Origin: Chloroflexota bacterium
GTDB lineage: Bacteria; Chloroflexota; UBA6077
Reading direction: 5' to 3'
NCBI GenBank assembly: GCA_021806765.1
Contig: JAJZQR010000039.1
Span: 1-27,612, forward strand
Length of the DNA: 27,612 nucleotides
Shown: positions 12,909 through 20,710 of the stretch, piece after piece
Layout of the letters: every line of letters starts with the position of its first letter
How positions within the stretch are numbered: position 1 is the first letter of the stretch
Program-made: the position numbers and the translations under genes
The notes under the pieces: model-generated
The model's input: the letters and a program-made list of their open reading frames with translations, nothing else
Databases searched by the model: none
What the model was told of the DNA's origin: nothing

Positions 12909-14018
12909 CTATACGGCGTAGCGAGTGGCCTCCGAGCGCTTCAACTCCAGGCCGAGGCCCGGGCGGGACAGATCCGGGTGCAGTGCCCCGTTGACCGGCG
13001 AGACCACTCCGTCGAACAGCATCTGCTCGATCCGAACGTGGTCGTGAAAGTACTCCAGATTGCACAGGGCGCTCACGTGGCAGCAGGGGTGCAGGTGGAT
13101 CGACGGGGCGGTGTGGGCCGAGAAGGGCAGGGAATGGGCCTCGCAAAGGTGCCCGGCCCTGATCCAACCGGTGATGCCGCCACATCGCGTCGCGTCGGCC
13201 TGCAGCACGTCCACCGCACCGGCTTCCAGCATCCGGCGAAAGTAGAACTGGTCGTATCCATACTCCCCCGCGGCGATGTCGACGCCCGCCGGGGCTCGAT
13301 TCCGTATCAGATGGAGGCCCTCCAGGTCGTCGGAGGAGACCGGCTCCTCGAACCAGGTCACCCCGAACTGGGCGAAGTACTCGGCCTGGTCCAGGGCCTG
13401 TTTTCGACTGTAGCCGCCGTTGGCGTCCACGAACAGTCGGGCATCCGGGCCGATGGCATCGCGAGCGAGGTGTACTCGATGCCGGTCTGCATCGGCGTCG
13501 CGGCCGATCTTCATCTTAACCCTTGGGATCCCCTGAGCCACCCATCCCCCCAGCTGCTGCGCCAGCTGTTGGTCCGAGTAGGAGGTGAAGCCGCCGCTGC
13601 CGTAGATGGGCACGGCGTCCCACACCATCCCCAACAGCTTCACCAGCGGCAGTTCCAGCAGTCGGGCCTTCAGATCCCAGAGGGCCACGTCGATGGCGGA
13701 TATGGCCATGGAGGCGATGCCGGGCCGGCCCAGGTTCCGAATCGACTCCACCATAGCGGCCCAGCTGCTCTGGATATCCATGGCGTCGTGCCCCTGGACT
13801 ACCTCAGCGAGATGGTCTTTGATCAGTTGGGCGGTAGCGGTGTCCGCGTAGGAGTATCCCAGGCTACGGACGCCCCCCGCCGTCACCTCGGCGATGACGA
13901 TGGTGGTCCTGTCCCACCGGAAGGTGCCGTCGGATTCCGGAAAGTCGGTGGGGATCGTAAAGGCCGAGACCTCTACCTTTTCGATCGGAACGCCGTTGCC
14001 GAACCTGACCTTTGCCAT
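12909..14018 (-). CDS. Mandelate racemase / enolase superfamily enzyme
   Basis: This 369-residue enzyme has the enolase-superfamily capping domain (about 1-130) and barrel. Such enzymes abstract the proton alpha to a carboxylate using a bound Mg2+. The KxK base motif is K168-M-K170. The metal ligands are D198 (VDANGGY), E224 (WFEEP) and E252 (AAGEYG). The His-Asp dyad of the mandelate racemase group is D275 (QADATRCGGI) and H302 (SAHTAPSIHLH). All are present, so an active racemase or sugar-acid dehydratase is expected. The ATG at 14018 has a GGGGA upstream; an in-frame ATG ten codons earlier lacks one. The gene lies 14 bases after the small membrane gene and upstream of the RraA-like gene. 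Substrate is unknown. Confidence 0.92.
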   Translation of the reverse strand: MAKVRFGNGVPIEKVEVSAFTIPTDFPESDGTFRWDRTTIVIAEVTAGGVRSLGYSYADTATAQLIKDHLAEVVQGHDAMDIQSSWAAMVESIRNLGRPGIASMAISAIDVALWDLKARLLELPLVKLLGMVWDAVPIYGSGGFTSYSDQQLAQQLGGWVAQGIPRVKMKIGRDADADRHRVHLARDAIGPDARLFVDANGGYSRKQALDQAEYFAQFGVTWFEEPVSSDDLEGLHLIRNRAPAGVDIAAGEYGYDQFYFRRMLEAGAVDVLQADATRCGGITGWIRAGHLCEAHSLPFSAHTAPSIHLHPCCHVSALCNLEYFHDHVRIEQMLFDGVVSPVNGALHPDLSRPGLGLELKRSEATRYAV

Positions 14019-14032
14019 GAGTCGGTCCCCTG

Positions 14033-14308
14033 CTAATCTTGCTGCCAACCGGCGTCATCCGAGGGCTGGTGGACCATCGACCATAGCGCCCACTGCAGAT
14101 CGCCCCGCACCTGCGGAGAGAGCGCGGTAGCGATCCCCAGGGCTCCCAGTAAGGCCACGCCGATCCCAAGAGGGACTCTCCAGCCCATAGACAGCAGCGC
14201 TCCCTTGGACATCCGTAGGGACCCTCGAGGAGACCACGATGCCGGTAGCCTTCTCCCTGATGACCCGTTCCACTTTGATACGTCCGCGTAGGGGAACTTG
14301 ACCTGCAT
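14033..14308 (-). CDS. Small single-helix membrane protein, unknown
   Basis: This 91-residue protein has AGGAGG six bases before its ATG at 14308 and ends 14 bases before the enolase-superfamily gene, so the two are probably co-transcribed. One hydrophobic helix lies at about residues 48-64 (VPLGIGVALLGALGIATA), followed by a short polar tail. An internal ATG at 14212 would give a 59-residue product starting MSKGALLSMGW; that shorter form resembles the layout of tiny DUF6893-type proteins, which is only a weak resemblance. The N-terminal third is rich in Ser, Arg and Trp and may not be translated. Confidence 0.5.
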   Translation of the reverse strand: MQVKFPYADVSKWNGSSGRRLPASWSPRGSLRMSKGALLSMGWRVPLGIGVALLGALGIATALSPQVRGDLQWALWSMVHQPSDDAGWQQD

Positions 14309-14392
14309 GGCTGCCTCCTGGACCGCTTAAGCCTGCGTGAGAATGCTTGTTCAAAGTGCCTGCTGCAATAGACGTGCCATTCGGGGTGTGAG

Positions 14393-14431
14393 AGGGGCAG
14401 AAGGGCGGCGATCGCCGCCCCTTCTGCCCCT
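14393..14431 (-). terminator. Long hairpin after the bacterioferritin-like gene
   Basis: AGGGGCAGAAGGGCGGCG pairs with the complementary right arm centred on GATC, with one extra C bulged on the right. It lies 24 bases past the stop at 14455 on the minus strand. No T-run follows, so it may be rho-dependent, or an RNA-stabilising stem. Confidence 0.5.
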
Positions 14432-14454
14432 GACGCCAATAGGCAACTGTCCGG

Positions 14455-15087
14455 TCAAGCAGCTCGGCGCTGCTGTATGGGCTGGAGGATCTCCTCGTGC
14501 AGATCGGGGATCTGCTTCCCGCTGGCGGCGTCGTACTGGTAGAGGAGGCTGGAGAGGGTGTTGGCGTGCTCGTTCTCGTCCAACAGGATCTCTTCGACCA
14601 TGGCCCTGGTCTCGTTGTCGTCGAAGCCGCAGGTGCGGACGATCTCGTTGTAGAACTCGATGGTGGCCCGCTCGCCCACCAGATCGTCCTCTAGCATGCT
14701 GCGGATGTCGTGGCCCGCGCTGAAGGGGGTCGGGTTCAGACGGGCGACTTCCTTGGGATCGTTGGCGGGCACCCCGCCCAACTGGTTGATCCGCTCGTTG
14801 AACTTCTTGGCGTGGTCGAGTTCGTCGCCCGCCTGCTCGTCCCAGATCTCCTTGATCCCCGCCATGTGGATGTCCGACGCCATGGTGTAGTGGTGCCGGT
14901 ACTGGAGGAAGGAGCCCCACTCACTGGCCAGGGCGTGGTTGAGCATGTCGATGATCTTCTGCCGGTCGGCCTTGTAGGCCGGGGTCACGGCCCCATCGGG
15001 CTTGTTCTGCTTGGCTTCCTGGTTGAACTGCTGGAGGCGGCCTTCCCAGGATTGCTGGCCTCCGCCGGGGGTCTGTCCTTGTGACAT
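14455..15087 (-). CDS. Bacterioferritin-like diiron protein
   Basis: This 210-residue four-helix protein has a full set of ferroxidase ligands: E56 (ASEWGS), E89 and H92 (GDELDHAKKF), E139 (VGERATIEF), and E171 with H174 (DENEHANTL). Proteins of this type oxidise Fe2+ and store it or protect against peroxide. The residue after E89 is Leu, where true bacterioferritins carry the haem-binding Met, so haem binding at a subunit interface is not expected. A polar, Gln/Gly-rich N-terminal extension of about 40 residues precedes the fold, and a Gln/Arg tail follows. The ATG at 15087 is preceded by GAGGAG. It is transcribed away from the redox operon that starts at 15293; the shared 205-base gap holds both promoters. 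Confidence 0.88.
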   Translation of the reverse strand: MSQGQTPGGGQQSWEGRLQQFNQEAKQNKPDGAVTPAYKADRQKIIDMLNHALASEWGSFLQYRHHYTMASDIHMAGIKEIWDEQAGDELDHAKKFNERINQLGGVPANDPKEVARLNPTPFSAGHDIRSMLEDDLVGERATIEFYNEIVRTCGFDDNETRAMVEEILLDENEHANTLSSLLYQYDAASGKQIPDLHEEILQPIQQRRAA

Positions 15088-15292
15088 CGATAGTCTCCTC
15101 AAGAATGGTGTTCGGATCAGGAGTCGGCCGAAAGGCCCACGGGGGTGGGGTGGAGCAAATGAAGTGCCAGAAGAAACGCCCGGATGTTGCGAACAGGGGG
15201 CGGAGTCTACGGTACTGATCTTGCAGGCTGTTGAAGCTGGAGACCTGCGTTTCCACCTGGCAGGTAGTCTCGAGGCTGTGGGGGAAGGGACG

Positions 15293-15502
15293 ATGATGCG
15301 GCAACCACCCGATCGGACGACCCTATTCGAGATCGGCGTAGTCTCCCTCGTGGTCATGCTGCTGGGCGGCATCGTCTACCTGCTGTTCGGCGATGCCATA
15401 GGGAAGCTGGTAAGCGGCCAGCGCCGCCGGGAGCGCCCGCCCAGACCGGGCAGTGTGCCGCCTGAGCGGCACGGGAACATCAGCGCGACGGCGGCAAGGT
15501 GA
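15293..15502 (+). CDS. Small single-helix membrane protein heading the redox operon
   Basis: The 69-residue frame from ATG 15293 (an alternative ATG is the next codon) follows a GGGGGAAGGGA purine run. It has one strong transmembrane helix (about residues 14-34, IGVVSLVVMLLGGIVYLLFG) and then an Arg/Pro-rich cytoplasmic-type tail of about 35 residues. It ends 18 bases before the next gene and is in the same orientation, so it may be an accessory subunit of the membrane oxidoreductase encoded downstream. A GTGCCGC / GCGGCAC stem lies inside its last third. No family was recognised. Confidence 0.55.
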   Translation: MMRQPPDRTTLFEIGVVSLVVMLLGGIVYLLFGDAIGKLVSGQRRRERPPRPGSVPPERHGNISATAAR

Positions 15503-15520
15503 GGGGGTGAAGAGGGGCTC

Positions 15521-16501
15521 ATGAGCGGTGTGAAGCGCACGCGGGGCCGAGAGAGGTTCGGCACCACGATGCTGTGGGAGCTATCGACGGCCAGGGCCGA
15601 AATCCGGCAGGGCAGGTTTCAGCGGGGAATGGAGGTTATGGCCATCTTCGCCGCCGTCGTGACCGGATTCGAGTCCTACACCCAGCACCTCCGGGGAGCC
15701 TTCTCCAACTGGTTGATGTGGACCCCGGCCCTCCTGACCCTGCCCATGGTCCTGGTGACTGGAGCCGGCCTGTTCCGGGAGTGGATTGCGAGGAGGGTGC
15801 TGCCCATCGTGTCGCTGCTCTGGTTGGTGGATGGGGTGGTCGGATTCGCCTTCCACCTCCGCGGCATAGGGCGCTTGCCGGGCGGCTACAAGCTGGGCCA
15901 GTACAATCTGGTGATGGGGCCGCCCATCTTCGCTCCCCTGCTGGCCTGTACCGTCGGCATCCTGGGGTTGATGGGCAGCATGCTGCGGCGCGGCCCGGGG
16001 CTCCCACGCACACTCAGTCGAGGGCTGTTGCCTGCCGAAGCCCACGAGCCGTTGATCCACCCCGAGGCCCGGTGGCTACCTGAGTCCGTGGCCACCAACG
16101 TGGCCTACGGTCGCTTCCAGCAGGGGATGGCCCTGGTGGCGGCCTTCTCCGGCCTGCTGGCCGGCGGCGAGGCCTACTTCGAGCACCTGCGGGGGAGCTT
16201 CAACCAGCGTTTCATGTGGGTGCCCGTCTGGGTCGCCTTCCCCATGGTGGTCGTTGGGGTGCTCTCCACACAGAGCAAGCGGGTTGCCGGCACGCTGTTG
16301 CCGGCCGTCTCGGTGGCTACCTTCCTGGTCGGGATACTGGGCTCCCTGCTCCATCTGCGGGGGATCAAGGAGATGCCTGGCGGTGCTTCTACCCTTCGGT
16401 TCGCCGTCACCCTGGGCCCGCCTGCCTTCGCCCCCTTGCTCTTCTCCTCGACCGGCCTTCTGGGCTTCATCGCCACTCTGCTGCAGCGGAGGGGGGACTG
16501 A
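15521..16501 (+). CDS. Polytopic membrane protein with internal duplication and four HLRG motifs
   Basis: This 326-residue integral membrane protein has about eight helices and consists of two homologous halves. GRFQRGMEVMAIFAAVVTG (about 31-49) aligns with GRFQQGMALVAAFSGLLAG (about 197-215). The motif HLRG occurs at 56, 112, 222 and 278, so both pairs are offset by exactly 166 residues; GPP.FAPLL is also repeated. The family was not recognised by name. Conserved His-Leu-Arg-Gly next to helices could bind haem, quinone or partner subunits; this is inference. Its stop overlaps the next start (TGATG), which implies translational coupling with the gluconate-dehydrogenase-3 gene. It is therefore the likely membrane anchor and electron acceptor of the GMC flavoprotein complex. 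Confidence 0.85.
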   Translation: MSGVKRTRGRERFGTTMLWELSTARAEIRQGRFQRGMEVMAIFAAVVTGFESYTQHLRGAFSNWLMWTPALLTLPMVLVTGAGLFREWIARRVLPIVSLLWLVDGVVGFAFHLRGIGRLPGGYKLGQYNLVMGPPIFAPLLACTVGILGLMGSMLRRGPGLPRTLSRGLLPAEAHEPLIHPEARWLPESVATNVAYGRFQQGMALVAAFSGLLAGGEAYFEHLRGSFNQRFMWVPVWVAFPMVVVGVLSTQSKRVAGTLLPAVSVATFLVGILGSLLHLRGIKEMPGGASTLRFAVTLGPPAFAPLLFSSTGLLGFIATLLQRRGD

Positions 16502-17127
16502 TGCCGCTTTACGACCGATACCCGGGCTACTACGTCCTCGGCCAGCGGGGGCACTGGGACGGTGCGACCCGCCAGGTGGTGATGGATAGGGTCCACAACG
16601 TCCCCAGCTTTGGCCACTTCAATCCCCACGAGCAGGCCACCCTGGAGGCCCTGTGCGCGCGGGTGATCCCTCAGGATCACAAGGAGCCCGGTTGGAGGGT
16701 TCCCATCGCACCATGGATAGACCAACAGGTTGGCGAGGAGCTTCCGGAGGGCTTTCGGTACGAGGATATGCCCGACAACGGGACCGCGTGGCACTGGGGG
16801 CTGGAGGGGCTGGATCAGACGGCGGAGGCCATGTTCGGGCTTCGGTTCATCGACCTCAGCGCTGAACGGCAGGACCAGCTGCTGGAGGCCATCCGGGGAG
16901 GAAACCCGCCGGGGGAGGTCTGGCAGCGGATGCCTGCGACTCGATGGTGGAGGGAGACGGCCCTTCGCCAGATAGCGGGTGTCTACTACGCCCACCCCTT
17001 TGCCTGGGATGAGATAGGCTTCGGCGGCCCGGCCTATCCCCGGGGATACATGGCTCTCAACCATGGGGCACCGGAGCCCTGGGAGGTCTGTGAAGCGCCT
17101 CCCCCGGAGGGGGGTGGGTCTCGATGA
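16501..17127 (+). CDS. Gluconate 2-dehydrogenase subunit 3 family protein
   Basis: This 208-residue protein matches the Gluconate_2-dh3 family, the small subunit that matures and holds GMC-type sugar or alcohol dehydrogenases. Seen are FNPHEQATLEALCARVIPQD, PIAPWIDQQV, the WWRETALRQIAG helix and the C-terminal FGGPAYPRGYMALN..APEPWE block. The ATG at 16501 overlaps the preceding stop, and the gene's own TGA overlaps the next ATG (ATGA at 17124), so three genes are tightly coupled. Family members often carry a Tat signal; none is visible here, since the protein starts MPLYDRYPGYYV. That suggests the complex faces the cytoplasm. The in-frame sequence before 16501 belongs to the membrane gene in another frame. 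Confidence 0.88.
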   Translation: MPLYDRYPGYYVLGQRGHWDGATRQVVMDRVHNVPSFGHFNPHEQATLEALCARVIPQDHKEPGWRVPIAPWIDQQVGEELPEGFRYEDMPDNGTAWHWGLEGLDQTAEAMFGLRFIDLSAERQDQLLEAIRGGNPPGEVWQRMPATRWWRETALRQIAGVYYAHPFAWDEIGFGGPAYPRGYMALNHGAPEPWEVCEAPPPEGGGSR

Positions 17128-18788
17128 GATTGCGCGTGAACCTCTCCCCCAACTGGGTTCTCGACTGCGACATGAAGGAGTACCTGCCCCAGGAGACGGC
17201 GGACTTCTGCATAATCGGTTCCGGGGCAGGGGGCGGTGTTCTTGCTCAGCGCCTGGCCAGCTACGGCTTCTCGGTGGTGGTGCTGGAGGCCGGTCCCTGG
17301 CACGACTCGGAGACCAGCATGGTGTCCGACGAGGCGGGTTCCCAACGGTTGTACTGGAACGACCTCCGTATCACCGGCGGCAAGGACCCCCTGGAGTTTG
17401 GTGCCAACAACTCGGGACGGGGAGTGGGGGGCGGGACCATCCACTACGCCGCCTTCTGCCCGCGGCTGCACCCCTCCGATTTTCGGGTTCGCACCCTGGA
17501 CGGCGTGGCCGTTGATTGGCCGATCTCCTACGAGGAGTTGGAGCCCTACTACGAGCAGATGGAAAGGGAGTACCCGGTGACCGGGCCCGCCCACTATCCC
17601 TGGGGCAAGCCCCACGGCTACCCTTACGGTCCGCTGCAGGCGGGCACGGCCGGCCAGCAGTTGGTGGAGGGCTGCATTAAGCTGGGGATCCCGGTGGTGG
17701 CCGGCGGCCCGGTGGCGATACCGGCCGGAAGGTTCGGCAAGCGTCCCCACTGCATCATGCGGGGCTTCTGCCTCCTGGGCTGCAAGGTGGGCGCCAAGCA
17801 CAGCATCATGGTGAGCCATATCCCCGACGCCATCCAGCACGGGGCCGAGATCCGGACCGAATGCATGGCCTTCGAGATCCCCATCGACGATGAGGGCCGG
17901 GCGACGGGCGTTCGCTACTTCCGAACCGTGGAGCACGGGCGGATGGTGGAGGAGACGCAGCGGGCCCGGGCGGTGGTGGTGGCCGGCTACGCCATCGAGA
18001 CGCCGAGGTTGCTCCTCAACTCCAGGTCGGGACGGTTCCCCAACGGATTAGCCAACAGCAGCGGGCTGGTGGGCAAGAACCTGATGGCCCAGATCGGACC
18101 GGTGGTGTGGGGACGTTTCGAGAAGATGATCCGCCAGTACAAGGCTCCTCCGGCCTGTGCCTGCACCGAGCAGTTCTACGAGACCGACCCCAGGAACGAC
18201 TTCGTGCGGGGATACGCACTCCAGACCGTCGCTCCTCTGCCCATCTCCTTCTCCCACCTGCTGGCCGGCAAGGACGGACGGTTCGGTGTGGATCTGTTGG
18301 AGGCGATGCAGCAGTACAACCACTACGCCTGCATCGGCGTGCTGGGGGAACTGCTGCCCGACGAGCGCAACTACGTCGAGCTTCACCCCACCATCAAGGA
18401 CCGGTACGGTCTGCCGGTTCCCTACTCGCACTTCAGCCTCTTCGAGAACGACGAGAAGGTGATGCGCGCCGGTGTCGCCAGGGCGGAGGAGGTGCTCAGG
18501 GCTGCCGGGGCGGTGGAGGTGGAATGGGACAAGCGCTTCGCCCACCTGGTGGGCACCTGCCGGATGGGCTTCACCCCTGAGGATTCGGTGGTGGACCGGT
18601 GGGGGCGCTCCTGGGACGTGCCCAACCTGTTCATTTGCGACGGCAGCCTGATGCCCACGCAGGGATCCGCTAACCCTGCACTGACCATATCGGCTCTGGC
18701 CGCCCGCCAGGCGGATTGGATCCGCTGGGCCGTGCCACGGGGCGAGCTGCAATCCCGTCCGACTGTCACACAGGCGGCGGGGGCGTAG
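17124..18788 (+). CDS. GMC-family flavoprotein oxidoreductase with candidate Fe-S cysteines
   Basis: This 554-residue enzyme is a GMC (glucose-methanol-choline) oxidoreductase that oxidises an alcohol or sugar with FAD. The dinucleotide motif is G32-S-G34-A-G-G37 followed by VVVLEAGPW. The NNSGRGVGGGTIHYA segment contacts FAD. The catalytic region has His474 in HLVGTCRMG and the final GSANPALTISALAARQAD. Cys210, Cys216 and Cys220 (CIMRGFCLLGCKVGAK) resemble the cysteine clusters that hold a [3Fe-4S] centre in FAD-dependent glucose and fructose dehydrogenases, so electrons may leave through Fe-S rather than oxygen. No signal peptide is present. It overlaps the subunit 3 gene by four bases. The substrate is not evident. 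Confidence 0.92.
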   Translation: MRLRVNLSPNWVLDCDMKEYLPQETADFCIIGSGAGGGVLAQRLASYGFSVVVLEAGPWHDSETSMVSDEAGSQRLYWNDLRITGGKDPLEFGANNSGRGVGGGTIHYAAFCPRLHPSDFRVRTLDGVAVDWPISYEELEPYYEQMEREYPVTGPAHYPWGKPHGYPYGPLQAGTAGQQLVEGCIKLGIPVVAGGPVAIPAGRFGKRPHCIMRGFCLLGCKVGAKHSIMVSHIPDAIQHGAEIRTECMAFEIPIDDEGRATGVRYFRTVEHGRMVEETQRARAVVVAGYAIETPRLLLNSRSGRFPNGLANSSGLVGKNLMAQIGPVVWGRFEKMIRQYKAPPACACTEQFYETDPRNDFVRGYALQTVAPLPISFSHLLAGKDGRFGVDLLEAMQQYNHYACIGVLGELLPDERNYVELHPTIKDRYGLPVPYSHFSLFENDEKVMRAGVARAEEVLRAAGAVEVEWDKRFAHLVGTCRMGFTPEDSVVDRWGRSWDVPNLFICDGSLMPTQGSANPALTISALAARQADWIRWAVPRGELQSRPTVTQAAGA

Positions 18789-18856
18789 GTAGAGCCCGGT
18801 GAAGGAGAGGGCATAGAAGTTGCCGGACCAGAGGCACTTCGACTAAGGAGTGAAGC

Positions 18857-20710
18857 ATGTTCCAGCGTGAACTCGACCTGGCGACTTCGTGGGGCGAGCG
18901 GATGCTGCGGGAGTTGCAGGCTGCTTCTGAGGCCGGTCGCATCGATGATGTTTCCAGACATCTGGAGGAGGCCCTCGATGCGGCCTGGAAGATGGAGTCT
19001 GCCCTCGGGGTGTTCCTGTCCATCGAGGAGCCGAAGTTGCGCGCCGCCAACCTGAAGGAATCCTCCCAGGCGGCCGGTCGTGCTTTCGATGCCCTCAAGG
19101 CAGGCCTGGTGGACGCCGACGAGGCCCGGAGGCGGGACGAGGCCGAGATGAAGGAGTGGATCGCGGATTTCCGGCCGAAGGCCGAGGAGGCCATGAAGGC
19201 CGCGAGGGAAGCCCACGATAGGATGCCGCCCATCGGCTCCCACCGCATCATGGCTCCGGCGGGGGAGGCCCCCTCGGTGGAGGCCGCACGGGCCGTCGTC
19301 TCCATCGCCCGAACCCAGCAGCCGAACCTGAGCGTCGAGGACGTGGAGATGCTGGTTCGGGAGGCCCTGGAGCCTCTGGGCGGGATCGAGCAGTTCGTGA
19401 AGCCCGGCCAGACGGTGCTCCTCAAGCCCAACCAGACCCTCTTCATGCTGGCCGACGAGGGGTCCACCACCGACCCCAGGCTGGTGGCGGCCCTGGCCCG
19501 CCTCAGCTTCGCCGCCGGGGCGCGCAAGGTGATAGTGGGAGAGTCCTCCGGCGGTGGCTCCAAGAGCGAAGAGGTGATGCACGTCACCGGCGTCAAGTTG
19601 CTGGCTCAGAGGGCGGGGGCAGAGGTGATCGACTTCCAGGTCTCCGAGCAGCGGGAGGTGGAGATCGAGAAGGGCAAGGTCATCAAGCGGATCCTGCTGC
19701 CGGCGGCCATCCTGGACGCCGACGTGGTGATCAACCTACCGAAGATGAAGACCCACAACTGGGATTGGATCTCCGGTGCGCTGAAGAATTGGGTGGGCAT
19801 CGTCCGGCCGGACGTCCGTGAGCAGCACCACGATGCTCGGACCTTCGACGAGTACGTTGACCTCCACTTCCGAGTGCCGGCTCAGTTGCACGTCATGGAC
19901 GCTATCGTCCGTGGCGTCGGTAACGGACCTGGCGCCAACCAGGGGGAGTTCTACGGCGGTATCCTCGCCAGCACCGACCCCGTGGCGATGGACACCGTGG
20001 CGGCCCAGATCCTCGGGTTCGATCCCTCTTCCATAGGCTTCATCATGGTGGCCCGGGAGCGGGGACTCGGGGTGGGCGATCCTCACCAGATCGCGGTGGT
20101 GGGTGTGCCTCTCAGCCAGGCCTTCAAGCCCGGCAAGCCGCCGTTGATGGGGGTCGACATCTACGATGCCAACGTGATCGTCGGGAGGGGGCTCACCAGG
20201 GCCGGGACCCTGGGTCACTTCAAGTCCATGGGGGATATCTTCCATGCCATGGGCAGCTGGGACGTGGTCCGCGCCCTCCACGGGAAGCCCACGATCCTTA
20301 TCGGCGACGCCGAGGATCCCCTGTTTACCAAGCATCTGCAGGAGGGCCCCTACCTGGTGATCGACGACGCGGCACCGGACCGGTACAAGCATCACCCCGA
20401 CGTGATGTTCACCCCTGGCCACCCGGTGCTCCACAATCTGGAGGATGGGCTGCAGGTGGGGCTACGGATCCCCAGACTCGGCCACACGGCCCTGAACGTA
20501 ATGGGGCAGACTCGCGCCCTCGACAGCCGTTTGGAGTTCGAGGCCCCCAAGCCTCTGGTGCCCGTGGTTCGGGCTGCCCTCGGTGCCACCCGGCTGCTGC
20601 CGGTCCCCGCTCAGGTGGCTCTCTCCGTTGGTGCGATCGGTGTGCTGCTGCTGGGGCTCGGTTTGGGAGTACGGAGGGCTGTAGGGGGGAACCACGAGAG
20701 ATATGGTTGA
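18857..20710 (+). CDS. DUF362 protein with N-terminal helical domain and C-terminal membrane anchor
   Basis: This 617-residue protein starts at ATG 18857 after AAGGAG. Residues about 1-130 are charged, Ala/Glu-rich helices of coiled-coil type. A DUF362 domain follows (about 145-430), with VLLKPNQTLF, VIVGESSGGG, INLPKMKTHNWDWISGALKNWVGI and STDPVAMDTVAAQILG. Residues about 585-607 form one hydrophobic helix (VALSVGAIGVLLLGLGLGV) and an Arg-containing tail. DUF362 proteins are often linked to ferredoxins and iron-sulphur or cofactor metabolism; no ferredoxin CxxCxxC motif is present here. It follows the GMC gene by 68 bases and overlaps the GH15 gene by eight. The biochemical role is unknown, and the three-part layout is unusual. 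Confidence 0.82.
   Translation: MFQRELDLATSWGERMLRELQAASEAGRIDDVSRHLEEALDAAWKMESALGVFLSIEEPKLRAANLKESSQAAGRAFDALKAGLVDADEARRRDEAEMKEWIADFRPKAEEAMKAAREAHDRMPPIGSHRIMAPAGEAPSVEAARAVVSIARTQQPNLSVEDVEMLVREALEPLGGIEQFVKPGQTVLLKPNQTLFMLADEGSTTDPRLVAALARLSFAAGARKVIVGESSGGGSKSEEVMHVTGVKLLAQRAGAEVIDFQVSEQREVEIEKGKVIKRILLPAAILDADVVINLPKMKTHNWDWISGALKNWVGIVRPDVREQHHDARTFDEYVDLHFRVPAQLHVMDAIVRGVGNGPGANQGEFYGGILASTDPVAMDTVAAQILGFDPSSIGFIMVARERGLGVGDPHQIAVVGVPLSQAFKPGKPPLMGVDIYDANVIVGRGLTRAGTLGHFKSMGDIFHAMGSWDVVRALHGKPTILIGDAEDPLFTKHLQEGPYLVIDDAAPDRYKHHPDVMFTPGHPVLHNLEDGLQVGLRIPRLGHTALNVMGQTRALDSRLEFEAPKPLVPVVRAALGATRLLPVPAQVALSVGAIGVLLLGLGLGVRRAVGGNHERYG

Noticed and set aside
16216..16500. A longer N-terminus for the gluconate-dehydrogenase-3 protein
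   Set aside because: The frame is open upstream, but that stretch overlaps the membrane protein gene. The ATG at 16501 overlaps its stop codon and gives the normal family length.
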